Positions 1 through 7,955 of a DNA stretch of 18,234 nucleotides are shown one piece after another. The DNA is from Sedimentisphaerales bacterium (GTDB lineage: Bacteria > Planctomycetota > Phycisphaerae > Sedimentisphaerales > SG8-4). Position numbers and translations under genes: made by a program. The stretch is taken from positions 1 to 18,234 of the forward strand of contig JAFGCA010000616.1 of the NCBI GenBank assembly GCA_016932895.1. Direction: 5' to 3'. The notes below the pieces were generated by a model. It saw only the letters and a program-made list of their open reading frames with translations, was not told the origin of the DNA and ran no database searches. Each line of letters starts with the position of its first letter. The stretch's first letter is position 1.

Positions 1-305
1 GGACGGGGGCTCGGGGCGCCGGCGCGCCAAACAAAGCCAATTGGGTGGGGCTGCTCGCTGGGGGCTGGGACCCGGGCGTGTCAAACGAACCCAATTGGCG
101 GAGGCTCGAATAGGTGGTAAGTGCGTCTTTGATAAGGAGTTATGGTGGAAGTCGGGATTTTTGCGGCGGGAAAACGAACCCAATGTGCGTCGGCGCCGGG
201 CTTTTGGGCGTGGGATGGGCTGCCCGGGTGTTGCCAAGGTGGCGGCGGGCGTGTATCACTGACGGTGGTATGGACCCTGTATCCCTGTGAATTGGAGGTG
301 GTACC
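1..305. other. Non-coding leader region with dispersed repeats
   Basis: No convincing gene lies here. Short open frames exist on both strands, but they lack ribosome binding sites and run through the repeats. The stretch carries three copies of an AAACGAACCCAATTGG-like repeat (listed separately). Its last 12 bases hold the ribosome binding site GGAGG (294-298) of the gene starting at 306. I found no clear sigma70 promoter. Confidence 0.6.
29..184. repeat. Three irregularly spaced AAACGAACCCAATTGG-type repeats
   Basis: Copies lie at 29-44 (AAACAAAGCCAATTGG), 83-98 (AAACGAACCCAATTGG) and 172-184 (AAACGAACCCAAT, degenerate afterwards). Start-to-start distances are 54 and 89 bases, so spacing is irregular and the intervening sequence is unrelated. 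The first two copies contain the 8-base palindrome CCAATTGG. No copy was seen elsewhere in the window. Short proteins with KRTQ-like and NEPN-like peptides, which are translations of this repeat, are familiar to me from planctomycete annotations. That recollection is inference here. It is not a CRISPR array: repeats are too short, spacing too uneven and no cas genes are present. Confidence 0.6.
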
Positions 306-2705
306 GTGCGATATAGCTTCCTGATTCTGGCTGCGTCGATCCTGCTGCACAGCATCCCGTGTCCGGCCGAACCCGTTCCGGACGGCTTCGTTCTCATCCA
401 GGACGGGACGTGTCGCCGCGGAACGGGGGCCCGGCAAACCGGGGCCCGGTGCCGGGTCGAGGACTTCGAGATCCTTGATCATCCCGTTACGAACGCCGAG
501 TACAAGACCTTCGTCGATGCGGCCGGATACCACGCACCGCTGCATTGGGCTGGCGGGCGAATTCCTCGGGGCAAGGAGGACTATCCGGTGATCTTCGTCA
601 ATCGGATGGACGTCGATGCCTATCTGCGGTGGCTGACCGGGGAGACGGGCCGCATCTGCCGCTTGCCGACGTCGGTAGAGTTCGAATACGCCGCCCGGGG
701 CGACCTGGCGGGCAAGCTGTACCCGTGGGGCGACGAGGCTCCAGCGGGGCGGGCCAATTACGATGCGGCGGGGGACCGCCGGTTCGACCGGTGGCAGGAT
801 TCTCTTCGGCCCGCTCGCTGGGGAGCGAAAAACGGCTACGGCCTGTACGGCATGGCTGGCAATCTCTGGCAGTTGACCGCGGACCATCACGACCCGGCGA
901 CCTCTCGTTGGAAGTATCGCATCGTCGATCCGGTGGAGAATGAGAGGACCGTCATGGGTGGCTCCTGGGCGCGGGGCGAGAGCTATCTGAAATGCGGGGT
1001 GCGCCTCGGTGTCTCGGCCGGCATTCGGCACCCCGACGTCGGATTTCGCCCGGTCCGCGAACCGCGCGGCGCCGACTGGCGCGTGCAGCACCGCAAGCTG
1101 TGCGTCACCTCCGCAGGCGACGGGAAGGCACTCCTGAGCTGGGCGCTGCTGGCATCCGACCGGCGCGCGACACGCTTCAACGTCTACCGGGCCGGGGAGC
1201 GAAATCACGCGGGCTTTTGCGTCAACGAAGAGCCCGTGGCCGGATCGACGACCTTCCTCGATGCCGGTCTTTCCGCAGGCAGACGCTACCAGTACTACGT
1301 GCGACCGGTGGACGCGGCGGGCAGGCAGGGGCGGCGCTGCGAGTGGGCGGGTGTCACCGTCGCCGACGAGGCCTCGGCGATCCTGGTGACGTTCGCGCCT
1401 TTGTTCAAGCAGGGCGCGCTGGTGCCGATCTTCGGCGACCTGAACGGAGACGGCACGCTGGACTGCGTGATTCGCATGGACAACGGCAACCGGGAGATGT
1501 CCCAGGACCCGGGGCTTCCCGTGCAGTTGGAGGCGTTCACGTCGTACGGCCGTTCCCTGTGGCGCAAGGACATCTGCACCCACGATCACTGCTTCGGCAG
1601 TGCCAACAACGTCCCGTTCAACGTCTGGGACATGGACGCCGACGGCAAGGCCGAGGTCGTCACCCGGCTCCAGATCGCAGGCGAGGTGTACGTGGCCATC
1701 CTGGACGGGATGACCGGCGCGGTGAAGTGCAAGGCGAAGTGGCCCGACATGGTCTCGGATTTCGCAAAGTCCTCGACGCGGATTCACCTGTCGGTCGCCT
1801 ATTTGGACGGCAAGCATCCGGCCGTCATTACGCAAACGGGCCTCTATGAGAACGAGGTGTTCGCCGCCTACGACCGCGAGATGAGAGAGCTGTGGCGCTT
1901 CCACAGCTTTGCCGAGACCAACGGCAGCGGGGGGCACAAGATCGAAGTAGCCGACGTGGACGGCGACGGGCGACAGGAGGCCTTCGACGGCACCACCTGC
2001 CTGAACCACGACGGGACCGTGCGCTGGTCGATCTACCGCCAGCATCCCGATATCGTCTCGATCCACGACTATCTGCCCGAGCGTCCCGGCTTGGAGGTGT
2101 TCTACATCGTCGAGTCCAGCGTCCACGCCGGCGTGTACATGGTAGACGCCGATTCGGGGGAGGTGATCTGGAAGGTCAATCGGGAGGACGACCCGCGCTG
2201 GACGCACGGGCACACCGGTTGGACCGCCGACATCTGGGCGGGCTCGCCCGGTATCGAATGCGTCTCGAATCGGGCCGGCCACGGCGACCGCAACCTGATC
2301 CTCTTCAGCGCCGACGGACACGCGCTGCTGGAGCCGTTTCCATACGGGTACACGCCGTTGGAGTGGGACGGGGACGTCACGCGCGAGCTGCTCGCCGGCC
2401 GCGTGCTCGGCGACTTCGACGGAGAGACGATCGTCCCCCGCCGCGCCGGGCCGCTGACCCTGCCCGACAACAGCAGCGTGCTCATGGTGGCCGATCTCTA
2501 CGGGGACTTCCGCGACGAGCTGATCCTGTCAACCGCGAGCGCCGAGGGCGACAGGACCATCTCGGTCATGACGGCGGCCGAGCCGGTATCCTGCCGATAC
2601 GTCACGGCCACCGAGAGTCTTGACTATCGCCTGTGGATGGGACGCAACATGGGGGGCGGCTATCGTTCGATCTACGACCGCCCCTTGGTCGAAGCGCCTG
2701 ACTAA
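306..2705 (+). CDS. Secreted SUMF1/FGE-like domain fused to a PL11-like rhamnogalacturonan lyase beta-propeller
   Basis: The 799-residue product starts at GTG, with GGAGG seven bases upstream. A signal peptide covers residues 1-21, with a likely cut after CPA. Residues about 25-250 form a formylglycine-generating-enzyme/sulfatase-modifying (SUMF1) fold, ending in GGSW (218-221) and a GFRPV-type strand. Residues about 258-350 are FnIII-like, as in the front of PL11 lyases. The rest is a calcium-type propeller with DLNGDGTLD (378-386), DMDADGKAE (442-450) and DVDGDGRQE (550-558), closely patterned on PL11 rhamnogalacturonan lyases (YesW/YesX type). Two cysteines are needed at the active site of true FGE. 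Here the stretch after GGSW has none at those positions and only C230 further on, so formylglycine formation is unlikely and a binding role is more plausible. Lyase activity is inferred from family pattern only. The stop codon overlaps that of the convergent ptsP gene. Confidence 0.8.
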   Translation: MRYSFLILAASILLHSIPCPAEPVPDGFVLIQDGTCRRGTGARQTGARCRVEDFEILDHPVTNAEYKTFVDAAGYHAPLHWAGGRIPRGKEDYPVIFVNRMDVDAYLRWLTGETGRICRLPTSVEFEYAARGDLAGKLYPWGDEAPAGRANYDAAGDRRFDRWQDSLRPARWGAKNGYGLYGMAGNLWQLTADHHDPATSRWKYRIVDPVENERTVMGGSWARGESYLKCGVRLGVSAGIRHPDVGFRPVREPRGADWRVQHRKLCVTSAGDGKALLSWALLASDRRATRFNVYRAGERNHAGFCVNEEPVAGSTTFLDAGLSAGRRYQYYVRPVDAAGRQGRRCEWAGVTVADEASAILVTFAPLFKQGALVPIFGDLNGDGTLDCVIRMDNGNREMSQDPGLPVQLEAFTSYGRSLWRKDICTHDHCFGSANNVPFNVWDMDADGKAEVVTRLQIAGEVYVAILDGMTGAVKCKAKWPDMVSDFAKSSTRIHLSVAYLDGKHPAVITQTGLYENEVFAAYDREMRELWRFHSFAETNGSGGHKIEVADVDGDGRQEAFDGTTCLNHDGTVRWSIYRQHPDIVSIHDYLPERPGLEVFYIVESSVHAGVYMVDADSGEVIWKVNREDDPRWTHGHTGWTADIWAGSPGIECVSNRAGHGDRNLILFSADGHALLEPFPYGYTPLEWDGDVTRELLAGRVLGDFDGETIVPRRAGPLTLPDNSSVLMVADLYGDFRDELILSTASAEGDRTISVMTAAEPVSCRYVTATESLDYRLWMGRNMGGGYRSIYDRPLVEAPD

Positions 2706-4966
2706 TCCGTCGCCTCCGACGTGAGTGCGGTGTCCAGCAGGGCGGCGATGTCACTGACGCGGCTCTGTGCCAGGGCCGATTGGGCCAGCTCTCTGGCATC
2801 CGCGAGAGACGTGCGACCGACGATCTGCTGGGTGCGCAGGAGGTAGGCGGGGTCCACGCTGAGGGTGCGAACGCCGATGCCCAGCAGGAACGGGATGTAG
2901 CGGGGCCCGTGCGCCATGTCGCCGCACACCGAGACGTCGCGACCTTGCTCGGTGGCACTGCGCACGATCCGGTCGAGCGTACGCAACACGGACGGGTGGT
3001 GCGGCAGGTACAGCTCCGCCACGCTCTCGTTCGTGCGGTCCACGCCCAGCATGAACTGGACCAGGTCGTTGGTGCCGATGGAGAAGAAGTCCGCCTCGCG
3101 GGCGAAATCGTCCATCAGGTCCACCACCGACGGCAGCTCCACCATCATCCCGATCTTCGGCTCGGCGTGGTGCTCGACGCCCTGGCGGGCCAGGGTCTCG
3201 ATCGCTTCGACCACGACGGCGCGGGCGGCGCAGAATTCGTCGACCGAGGAGATCATCGGGAACATGATGCGCAGGTCGGCCCCCGCCCCGGCGCGGAGGA
3301 TGGCCCGGATCTGTTCGGCGAAGATTGCCTTGTTTTGCAGGGAGAAGCGGATGGACCGCATCCCCAGGGCGGGATTCTGCTCCTGAATGTCGTGATAGTA
3401 GGACAGGATCTTGTCGCCGCCGGCATCGAGCGTGCGGAACGTCAGGGGCTTGCCGGGCATGGCCTCGACGAGCTTCTGGTAGATCACGTACTGTTCCGCT
3501 TCGGAAGGAAACGTCGTTCGGATAATGAAGGGGAACTCCGTGCGGTAGAGGCCGACGCCTTCGCAGCTCAACTCGCTGGCGAGTTTCAGGTCCGTCAGGA
3601 GATTGATGTTGGCCATGAGCCGCACCCGGGTGCCGTCGGCCGTCAGAGTTTCCGGTTTGACCAGGGCCTTCTGTTCGGCCAGGGAGTGCCGGACCTTCTG
3701 CTGGGAGGAGAACTTGCCCAGCACCTCGTCGTCCGGGTCGATGTAGACGTTGCCGATCTCGGCATCGACCAGGATGGGCGTGCCGTCCGGGACATCGAGC
3801 AACTCGACCGCGCTGGCGATGACCAGTGGCATGCTCAGCGACCGGGCCAGGATCGAGATGTGCGAGGTGACGCCGCCACCGACGAGAACCACGGCGCGGG
3901 CCTCCTCGGACGAGAGCTTGAGCAGATCGGAAGGGAACAGCTCCCGCGTGATGATGACGTGGTCCTTGTAGACGTCGATCTCCTGCCCTTCGCTGAGGAG
4001 ATTGTTCACCAGGCGGACCGCCAGGTCTTCGATGTCGTTGGCCTTCTCGCGCATATAGGCACTGTTGGTGGCGAGGAAGCCCCGCATGTACTGGGCCGCG
4101 GTTTCGGCGATGGCCGTCGGGGCATTCGCGCCGTTCTCGATGCGCTGCGTGATCTGGCCGACGAACGCCTGGTCCTTCAGGATCATGAGGTGGGCCGCGA
4201 AGATCAGCGAGGCGGCGTCCGAGAGCTTGTGCTCCACGCGCTCCTGCAGGGCTTCGAGCTGCCTGGCGGTGTGGGCTATTGCCTCGTGAAAGTGCTCGAG
4301 GGTGTAGTGCCCGTCGAAGTCACGCTGCAGCAGAAACGACAGGCTCCGCTGCTTGTCGACAATCTCGGCCGGGGCGTAGGCAAAGCCCTCCGAGCCGACC
4401 TTGCCCCGGACGACGCTGAGCGTTTGCGGCAGGGCCCGGGCCGTTTCCTTCTTCGGTTCGTGCATTCCCAGGAGGAACTGGGCGTTCTCGATGATGTGGG
4501 CGAGTTGCGATGCGACCGTTTCGAGCGCCCTGATATCGGCGTCGCCGAAACACTCATCCGAATCGCGCTGCAAGACGAGCACTCCCATCTTGGCGACGCC
4601 GCGGGCGATGGGCACGGCCAGGAACGCGTTGTAGCGCTCTTCGAAGATGCCCGGGAAGTACTTGTAGTTGGGATTGCTACTGGCGTCGGTCTCGCAGACC
4701 GTCTGCATCTGCTCCAGCGCCAGGCCCGTGAGGCCCTGGCCGAGTTTCAATCGGACGGTTCCCACCGAATCGGGATTCAGGCCCCGCGTGGCCCGCAAGG
4801 TCAGCTCGCGGTCCTCGGCGTCGTACAGGTAGATGGAACAGACCGCCGACCGCGTCCGCGCCGCCACCATCTCGACCGCCTGATCGAGCAGCGTCTCGAT
4901 GCTGACGCTGTCTCGAAAGAGATGGTTCAGCTCGTTGATGTCACACAGCAACTGTTGGTTATCCAT
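2702..4966 (-). CDS. ptsP: Phosphoenolpyruvate-protein phosphotransferase with GAF domain (nitrogen PTS enzyme I)
   Basis: This cytoplasmic enzyme passes phosphate from PEP to an HPr-like protein, starting the regulatory nitrogen PTS cascade. From the chosen start it has 754 residues. A GAF sensor domain covers about 1-165, with CSIYLYD and YNAFLAVPI. The enzyme I helical domain follows, then the phosphohistidine swivel motif TSHISILARSL with the phosphorylated His at 369. The C-terminal PEP-binding barrel has its catalytic Cys at 681 in VCGDMAHG. Length and order match PtsP. The start at 4966 is preferred because GGAAG lies seven bases upstream. An in-frame extension to 5035 has no ribosome site and would begin upstream of the likely transcription start. 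No HPr or EIIA gene is nearby. The stop TAG overlaps the TAA of the convergent gene. Confidence 0.93.
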   Translation of the reverse strand: MDNQQLLCDINELNHLFRDSVSIETLLDQAVEMVAARTRSAVCSIYLYDAEDRELTLRATRGLNPDSVGTVRLKLGQGLTGLALEQMQTVCETDASSNPNYKYFPGIFEERYNAFLAVPIARGVAKMGVLVLQRDSDECFGDADIRALETVASQLAHIIENAQFLLGMHEPKKETARALPQTLSVVRGKVGSEGFAYAPAEIVDKQRSLSFLLQRDFDGHYTLEHFHEAIAHTARQLEALQERVEHKLSDAASLIFAAHLMILKDQAFVGQITQRIENGANAPTAIAETAAQYMRGFLATNSAYMREKANDIEDLAVRLVNNLLSEGQEIDVYKDHVIITRELFPSDLLKLSSEEARAVVLVGGGVTSHISILARSLSMPLVIASAVELLDVPDGTPILVDAEIGNVYIDPDDEVLGKFSSQQKVRHSLAEQKALVKPETLTADGTRVRLMANINLLTDLKLASELSCEGVGLYRTEFPFIIRTTFPSEAEQYVIYQKLVEAMPGKPLTFRTLDAGGDKILSYYHDIQEQNPALGMRSIRFSLQNKAIFAEQIRAILRAGAGADLRIMFPMISSVDEFCAARAVVVEAIETLARQGVEHHAEPKIGMMVELPSVVDLMDDFAREADFFSIGTNDLVQFMLGVDRTNESVAELYLPHHPSVLRTLDRIVRSATEQGRDVSVCGDMAHGPRYIPFLLGIGVRTLSVDPAYLLRTQQIVGRTSLADARELAQSALAQSRVSDIAALLDTALTSEATD

Positions 4967-5025
4967 TGGCGTTCTTCCGGTTCCTTTATCCATGGGGCCC
5001 GATACGGTTTTCGGCCGTTGGCCCA

Positions 5026-5055
5026 ACCATACCATCCAGGCAGCCCCTTTGTCTA
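5026..5055 (-). promoter_or_regulatory. Candidate sigma70 promoter for ptsP
   Basis: On the minus strand TAGACA (5055-5050) and TATGGT (5031-5026) are separated by 18 bases. This gives 5/6 and 4/6 matches to the consensus. Transcription would start near 5019, about 53 bases before the ATG at 4966, which excludes the longer in-frame start at 5035. Confidence 0.4.
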
Positions 5056-5324
5056 CTTACCCTGGCACGATTACGTTCAAGATCAGCCGCAACGCACGGG
5101 AAATGCCTGCGAGCCAGCCGCCCGGCAGGCGGTCCCGCGCTCCTTCATGCGACAGACATGGGCAAATCGCGCGCCACGGGAATCCTGCGTTTCGTATTTT
5201 GATAAGCCGTTTACGCAACAAGAGATAGCTCGGTTCTCAGGAAAACGCCAGCCAAGTGTGCGTATACAAAAACGTAGGCGGTCGGCGTACGCATGACATT
5301 ATTGTGTCGCAGTCCGGGCGCATG

Positions 5325-5353
5325 TTGACTGGATCCATTGTGGCGGTTAATCT
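5325..5353 (+). promoter_or_regulatory. Candidate sigma70 promoter for the aldo/keto reductase
   Basis: TTGACT (5325-5330) is followed after exactly 17 bases by TAATCT (5348-5353). The -35 match is 5/6 but the -10 match is only 3/6. The predicted start near 5360 leaves a leader of about 70 bases. Confidence 0.3.
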
Positions 5354-5430
5354 GATTGTACGGTTGCTCTCGGTGGCAAGTGCAGGCCGTAGCCTGAGTG
5401 GGAAACGGTTCGTATCGGGAGGACAAGTCT

Positions 5431-6465
5431 ATGACTACTGGTTGCAGCGGCAATTCCAGGATGACGCAGGGTGGACCGTCCTCTGCGGACGGCAACCGCA
5501 TGGGACGCCGGGAGTTCCTCAGGAAGGCCGCGTGTGCGGGCGCCGGGATGACCCTGGCGGCGGAACCGGCCCGCGTGTGGGGCGAATCGGACGGCCCCTT
5601 GCCGACGCGCGTCCTGGGACGGACCGGGGAGAAGGTCACCATCCTGGGGTTGGGCACTGCGCCGGTGGGGGAAGGGCCCGTGGACGTGCAGGAGGGCATT
5701 CGCATTTTCGGTGAAGTCATCGATCGCGGCGTCAACTACATCGATACGGCCCGGATCTACGGCAACGCCGAAGAGATCCTCGGCCATCTGATTCCCAAGC
5801 GGCGCGACGAGCTTTTTGTCGTGACGAAAGTCTCCACCCACACCGCCGCCGACGCGGAGCGTTCACTGAACGAATCCCTGCGTCGGCTCAAGACGGATCA
5901 TCTCGACCTGGTGCACATCCACAGCATCGGCAGCAAGAACATCGACCGCGTGTTGGGCAAGGGCGGGGTGCTGGAGTACCTGCTCGAGCAGAAAGAAACG
6001 GGGAAGGTCCGCTTTATCGGCATCTCCGGGCACAACCGGCCGCCCCATTTCGTCCGCATGTTGCAGACGGACCAGATCGACGTGGTGATGTGCGTGATGA
6101 ACTATGCGGACCGGAACATCTACGGTTTCGAGAGTAAGGTCTTGCCCGAGGTGCGAAAGCGCAACGTCGGCTGTGCGGCGATGAAGGTCTACGCGGGCAT
6201 CAAGGGCGGCTTCCCGAACCACCGGAAAGGCTACGTCGGCTGTGCCACCGAGCCGGGCTATCTGCCGCAGGCGCTGGCCTACGCGCTGGACCTCGACGGC
6301 GTCGGCGTGGCTGTGGTGGGGCCTTATACGGTCGAGCAGGCGGTGCAGAACGTGGAATTCGCCGGACGATACAGGCCGCTTTCGCAAGAGCAGCAGACTT
6401 CACTGATGGCTCACGGCAAAGAGCTGGCGAGGACTCTCGGGCCGCGCTACGGCCCCGTCAGTTAG
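5431..6465 (+). CDS. Tat-exported aldo/keto reductase
   Basis: The 344-residue product is an NADPH-type aldo/keto reductase barrel. The catalytic tetrad is intact: Asp105 and Tyr110 in YIDTARIYGNAE, Lys133 in VVTKVS and His164 in LVHIHSIG. A twin-arginine signal, MGRREFLRKAACAGAG, begins at residue 24, so the protein is probably exported folded. The ATG at 5431 is chosen because GGGAGG lies eight bases upstream. A GTG at 5398 has no ribosome site, and starting at the Met of the Tat motif (5500) would ignore the good site. There is no C-terminal four-cysteine ferredoxin domain, which some related reductases have. The substrate is unknown. Export suggests a role in the periplasm, perhaps on a sugar or small carbonyl. 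The gene converges with the next one across an 18-base gap. Confidence 0.9.
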   Translation: MTTGCSGNSRMTQGGPSSADGNRMGRREFLRKAACAGAGMTLAAEPARVWGESDGPLPTRVLGRTGEKVTILGLGTAPVGEGPVDVQEGIRIFGEVIDRGVNYIDTARIYGNAEEILGHLIPKRRDELFVVTKVSTHTAADAERSLNESLRRLKTDHLDLVHIHSIGSKNIDRVLGKGGVLEYLLEQKETGKVRFIGISGHNRPPHFVRMLQTDQIDVVMCVMNYADRNIYGFESKVLPEVRKRNVGCAAMKVYAGIKGGFPNHRKGYVGCATEPGYLPQALAYALDLDGVGVAVVGPYTVEQAVQNVEFAGRYRPLSQEQQTSLMAHGKELARTLGPRYGPVS

Positions 6466-6483
6466 CACGCCTCCGGTTTCCGA

Positions 6484-7848
6484 TCAGCGCTCGATGATGA
6501 ATGTGACGTCGTACTTGGATTCCGGCTCGCGGCTCTTGCGTCTGGCGGGGCGTTCGGTGCCGCCGTCGTCCTGCCGGTCCGGGCCGATGCTGTAGACGAC
6601 GAAGCCCGCGTCGAGCTGTTTGTATCGCAGCGGCTTGCCGTCAAAAGGATCCTGCGGGATCGCAGGCAGATATGCCGGGACCAGATCGCTGAGCTTCTCG
6701 GGCAGATCGCCCGTTGCCAGACGGTGGCGTTCCAGGGCGACTGCGACCCGCGCCGTCCGGTTTCGGGCCCAGCTCTCCGTGTCGAGCTGGATCACGCGTC
6801 CGCAGGCCGGCAGGAGCAAGTGGACCATGATGTGGATTCGGCTGACGGCCTGGAGTTTGGCCTCGATGAACTCCGCCGCTCCCTGGCGTTGCCAGGGGGG
6901 CAGTTGCACCGCGCGGATGTACTCGTCCATAAGGTCGAGAAAGATCGCCCAGCTCGCGTCATGCAGCCCGATGGCGCGCTGGCCTGCGACGAGGACCCTC
7001 ATTGGAGCTCCCGACGAGCCCGATAGCCCCGCCTCTGTGGGGCGGGAGAAGGCCGCGTGGCCGAAGCAACGTTCGGCGGCCAGCGCCCGCGCCATGGCGT
7101 TGGGGTCGTGATCGGCCGCCAACGCGCGGTCCAACTGCGTCAACTGCTCTCGCTCGAAGGCCGTCTGGTTGAGAAGGAATTCCAGCGTCGACAGCGTCTG
7201 CGCCCAGCAGGCCCGACGTACGAGTTGCGATATGAGCACGGGTTCGGCCTTGAGGCTGTCTGCCACCGCCAGGCTCGTGAGAGCGGCGTCTGTCGCCTCT
7301 TCCAACTGGCCTTGTTGGGCGCGCCAGAGCGCCTCCAGACAGAGCAGTCTGCCGGCGCCGCGGAAGTGCTCGATGTGAGGCAGTTGACAGGCGTACCCCT
7401 GGGTGAAGTCCACGGGATACCGACAATGGGGGATCGCGGCGCCCTCGCGGAGAAGCTTGAGAGCCGCTTCATTGTTCTGCAGGATTTCGCCGATCTGCGC
7501 GACGGTATCCTCGTCGAGTGGCTCCCCGCGATCCGGCAGCTTCGCGCCGCCGAGCAGGGGGATGTCCTCCATGTCCTGCTTTGCCGGCAACTGCAGGCAC
7601 GCGAACGCCCGTGTGATGCGGTCGGCCGCATTCTCGGCGAAGGGCGGTAACGCGTACCACTCGTTGAGTTCGGTAAGAGTCGCGGGATAGCCGGCCTCGT
7701 GCATGGCTTTGATGCGGCCGTCGACACCGGCTCGCATCACAAGGCGGAACACCACGAAAGCGACGATCAATACGCCGAGGATTACCACGGCGACGTGCCA
7801 GAACCTGATCTTGCGTTCTCTCCTGGACGAGCTTTCCTGTGTGCTCAA
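6484..7848 (-). CDS. One-helix membrane-anchored protein with GspG-like C-terminal tail, function unknown
   Basis: The 454-residue protein has a basic N-terminus, one membrane helix at about 17-37, and a large outer domain rich in short helices that I do not recognise. Residues about 363-430 follow a pattern seen at the end of type II pseudopilins and of many planctomycete proteins: ALERHRLATGDLPEKL, then LVPAYLP, IPQDPFDGKPLRY and VVYSIGPD. The start codon is TTG at 7848-7846, with GGAG eight bases upstream. The next in-frame ATG would remove the membrane helix. A possible -10 element GATAAT lies at 7883-7878 with a poor -35. There is no prepilin cleavage motif, so it is probably not a true pseudopilin. 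Function is unknown. Confidence 0.8.
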   Translation of the reverse strand: MSTQESSSRRERKIRFWHVAVVILGVLIVAFVVFRLVMRAGVDGRIKAMHEAGYPATLTELNEWYALPPFAENAADRITRAFACLQLPAKQDMEDIPLLGGAKLPDRGEPLDEDTVAQIGEILQNNEAALKLLREGAAIPHCRYPVDFTQGYACQLPHIEHFRGAGRLLCLEALWRAQQGQLEEATDAALTSLAVADSLKAEPVLISQLVRRACWAQTLSTLEFLLNQTAFEREQLTQLDRALAADHDPNAMARALAAERCFGHAAFSRPTEAGLSGSSGAPMRVLVAGQRAIGLHDASWAIFLDLMDEYIRAVQLPPWQRQGAAEFIEAKLQAVSRIHIMVHLLLPACGRVIQLDTESWARNRTARVAVALERHRLATGDLPEKLSDLVPAYLPAIPQDPFDGKPLRYKQLDAGFVVYSIGPDRQDDGGTERPARRKSREPESKYDVTFIIER

Positions 7849-7918
7849 GGTTGTTTCTCCGGCGGTCAGGCGATGTCATTATCTGTGCGAACGACCCTCA
7901 GTGTACTCGAAGAGCCCG

Positions 7919-7938
7919 CCGTTTCAAGCAGGAAACGG
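7919..7938 (-). terminator. Hairpin downstream of the propeller gene, weak terminator candidate
   Basis: CCGTTTC (7919-7925) and GAAACGG (7932-7938) form a perfect 7-base stem with a 6-base loop, 17 bases past the stop of the minus-strand gene. No T-run follows on the minus strand, so termination is uncertain. The area also has near-direct repeats TTTCAAGCAGG and TTTCCAAGCAGG. Confidence 0.25.
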
Positions 7939-7955
7939 TTTCCAAGCAGGCACTG

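Larger units (their letters stand above)
4967..5430. other. Divergent intergenic region between ptsP and the aldo/keto reductase
   Basis: This 464-base stretch has no supported gene. It holds the candidate ptsP promoter at 5026-5055, an inverted repeat TGCGTA (5259-5264) / TACGCA (5288-5293) with a 23-base gap that could be an operator, and a candidate promoter at 5325-5353 pointing right. The ribosome site GGGAGG of the next gene is at 5417-5422. Confidence 0.5.

Noticed and set aside
29..184. CRISPR array
   Set aside because: Only three short, diverged copies with 38- and 73-base gaps and no cas genes in the window.
41..262. Small protein of 73 residues
   Set aside because: It runs through the repeats, lacks a ribosome site, and its KRTQ and NEPN peptides are just translations of the repeat.
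81..2321. Long minus-strand open frame (746 codons) opposite the SUMF1/PL11-like gene
   Set aside because: It is the antisense shadow of a GC-rich gene. It has no ribosome site, no signal or domain, and its translation is compositionally skewed.
2780..5296. Plus-strand open frame of 838 codons opposite ptsP
   Set aside because: The minus strand encodes a complete PtsP with both catalytic residues. The plus frame is rich in Asp, Gly, Arg and Val without domains, as expected for a shadow.
6439..6455. Terminator hairpin GGGCC/GGCCC at the end of the aldo/keto reductase gene
   Set aside because: It lies inside the coding sequence, has a short stem and no T-run.
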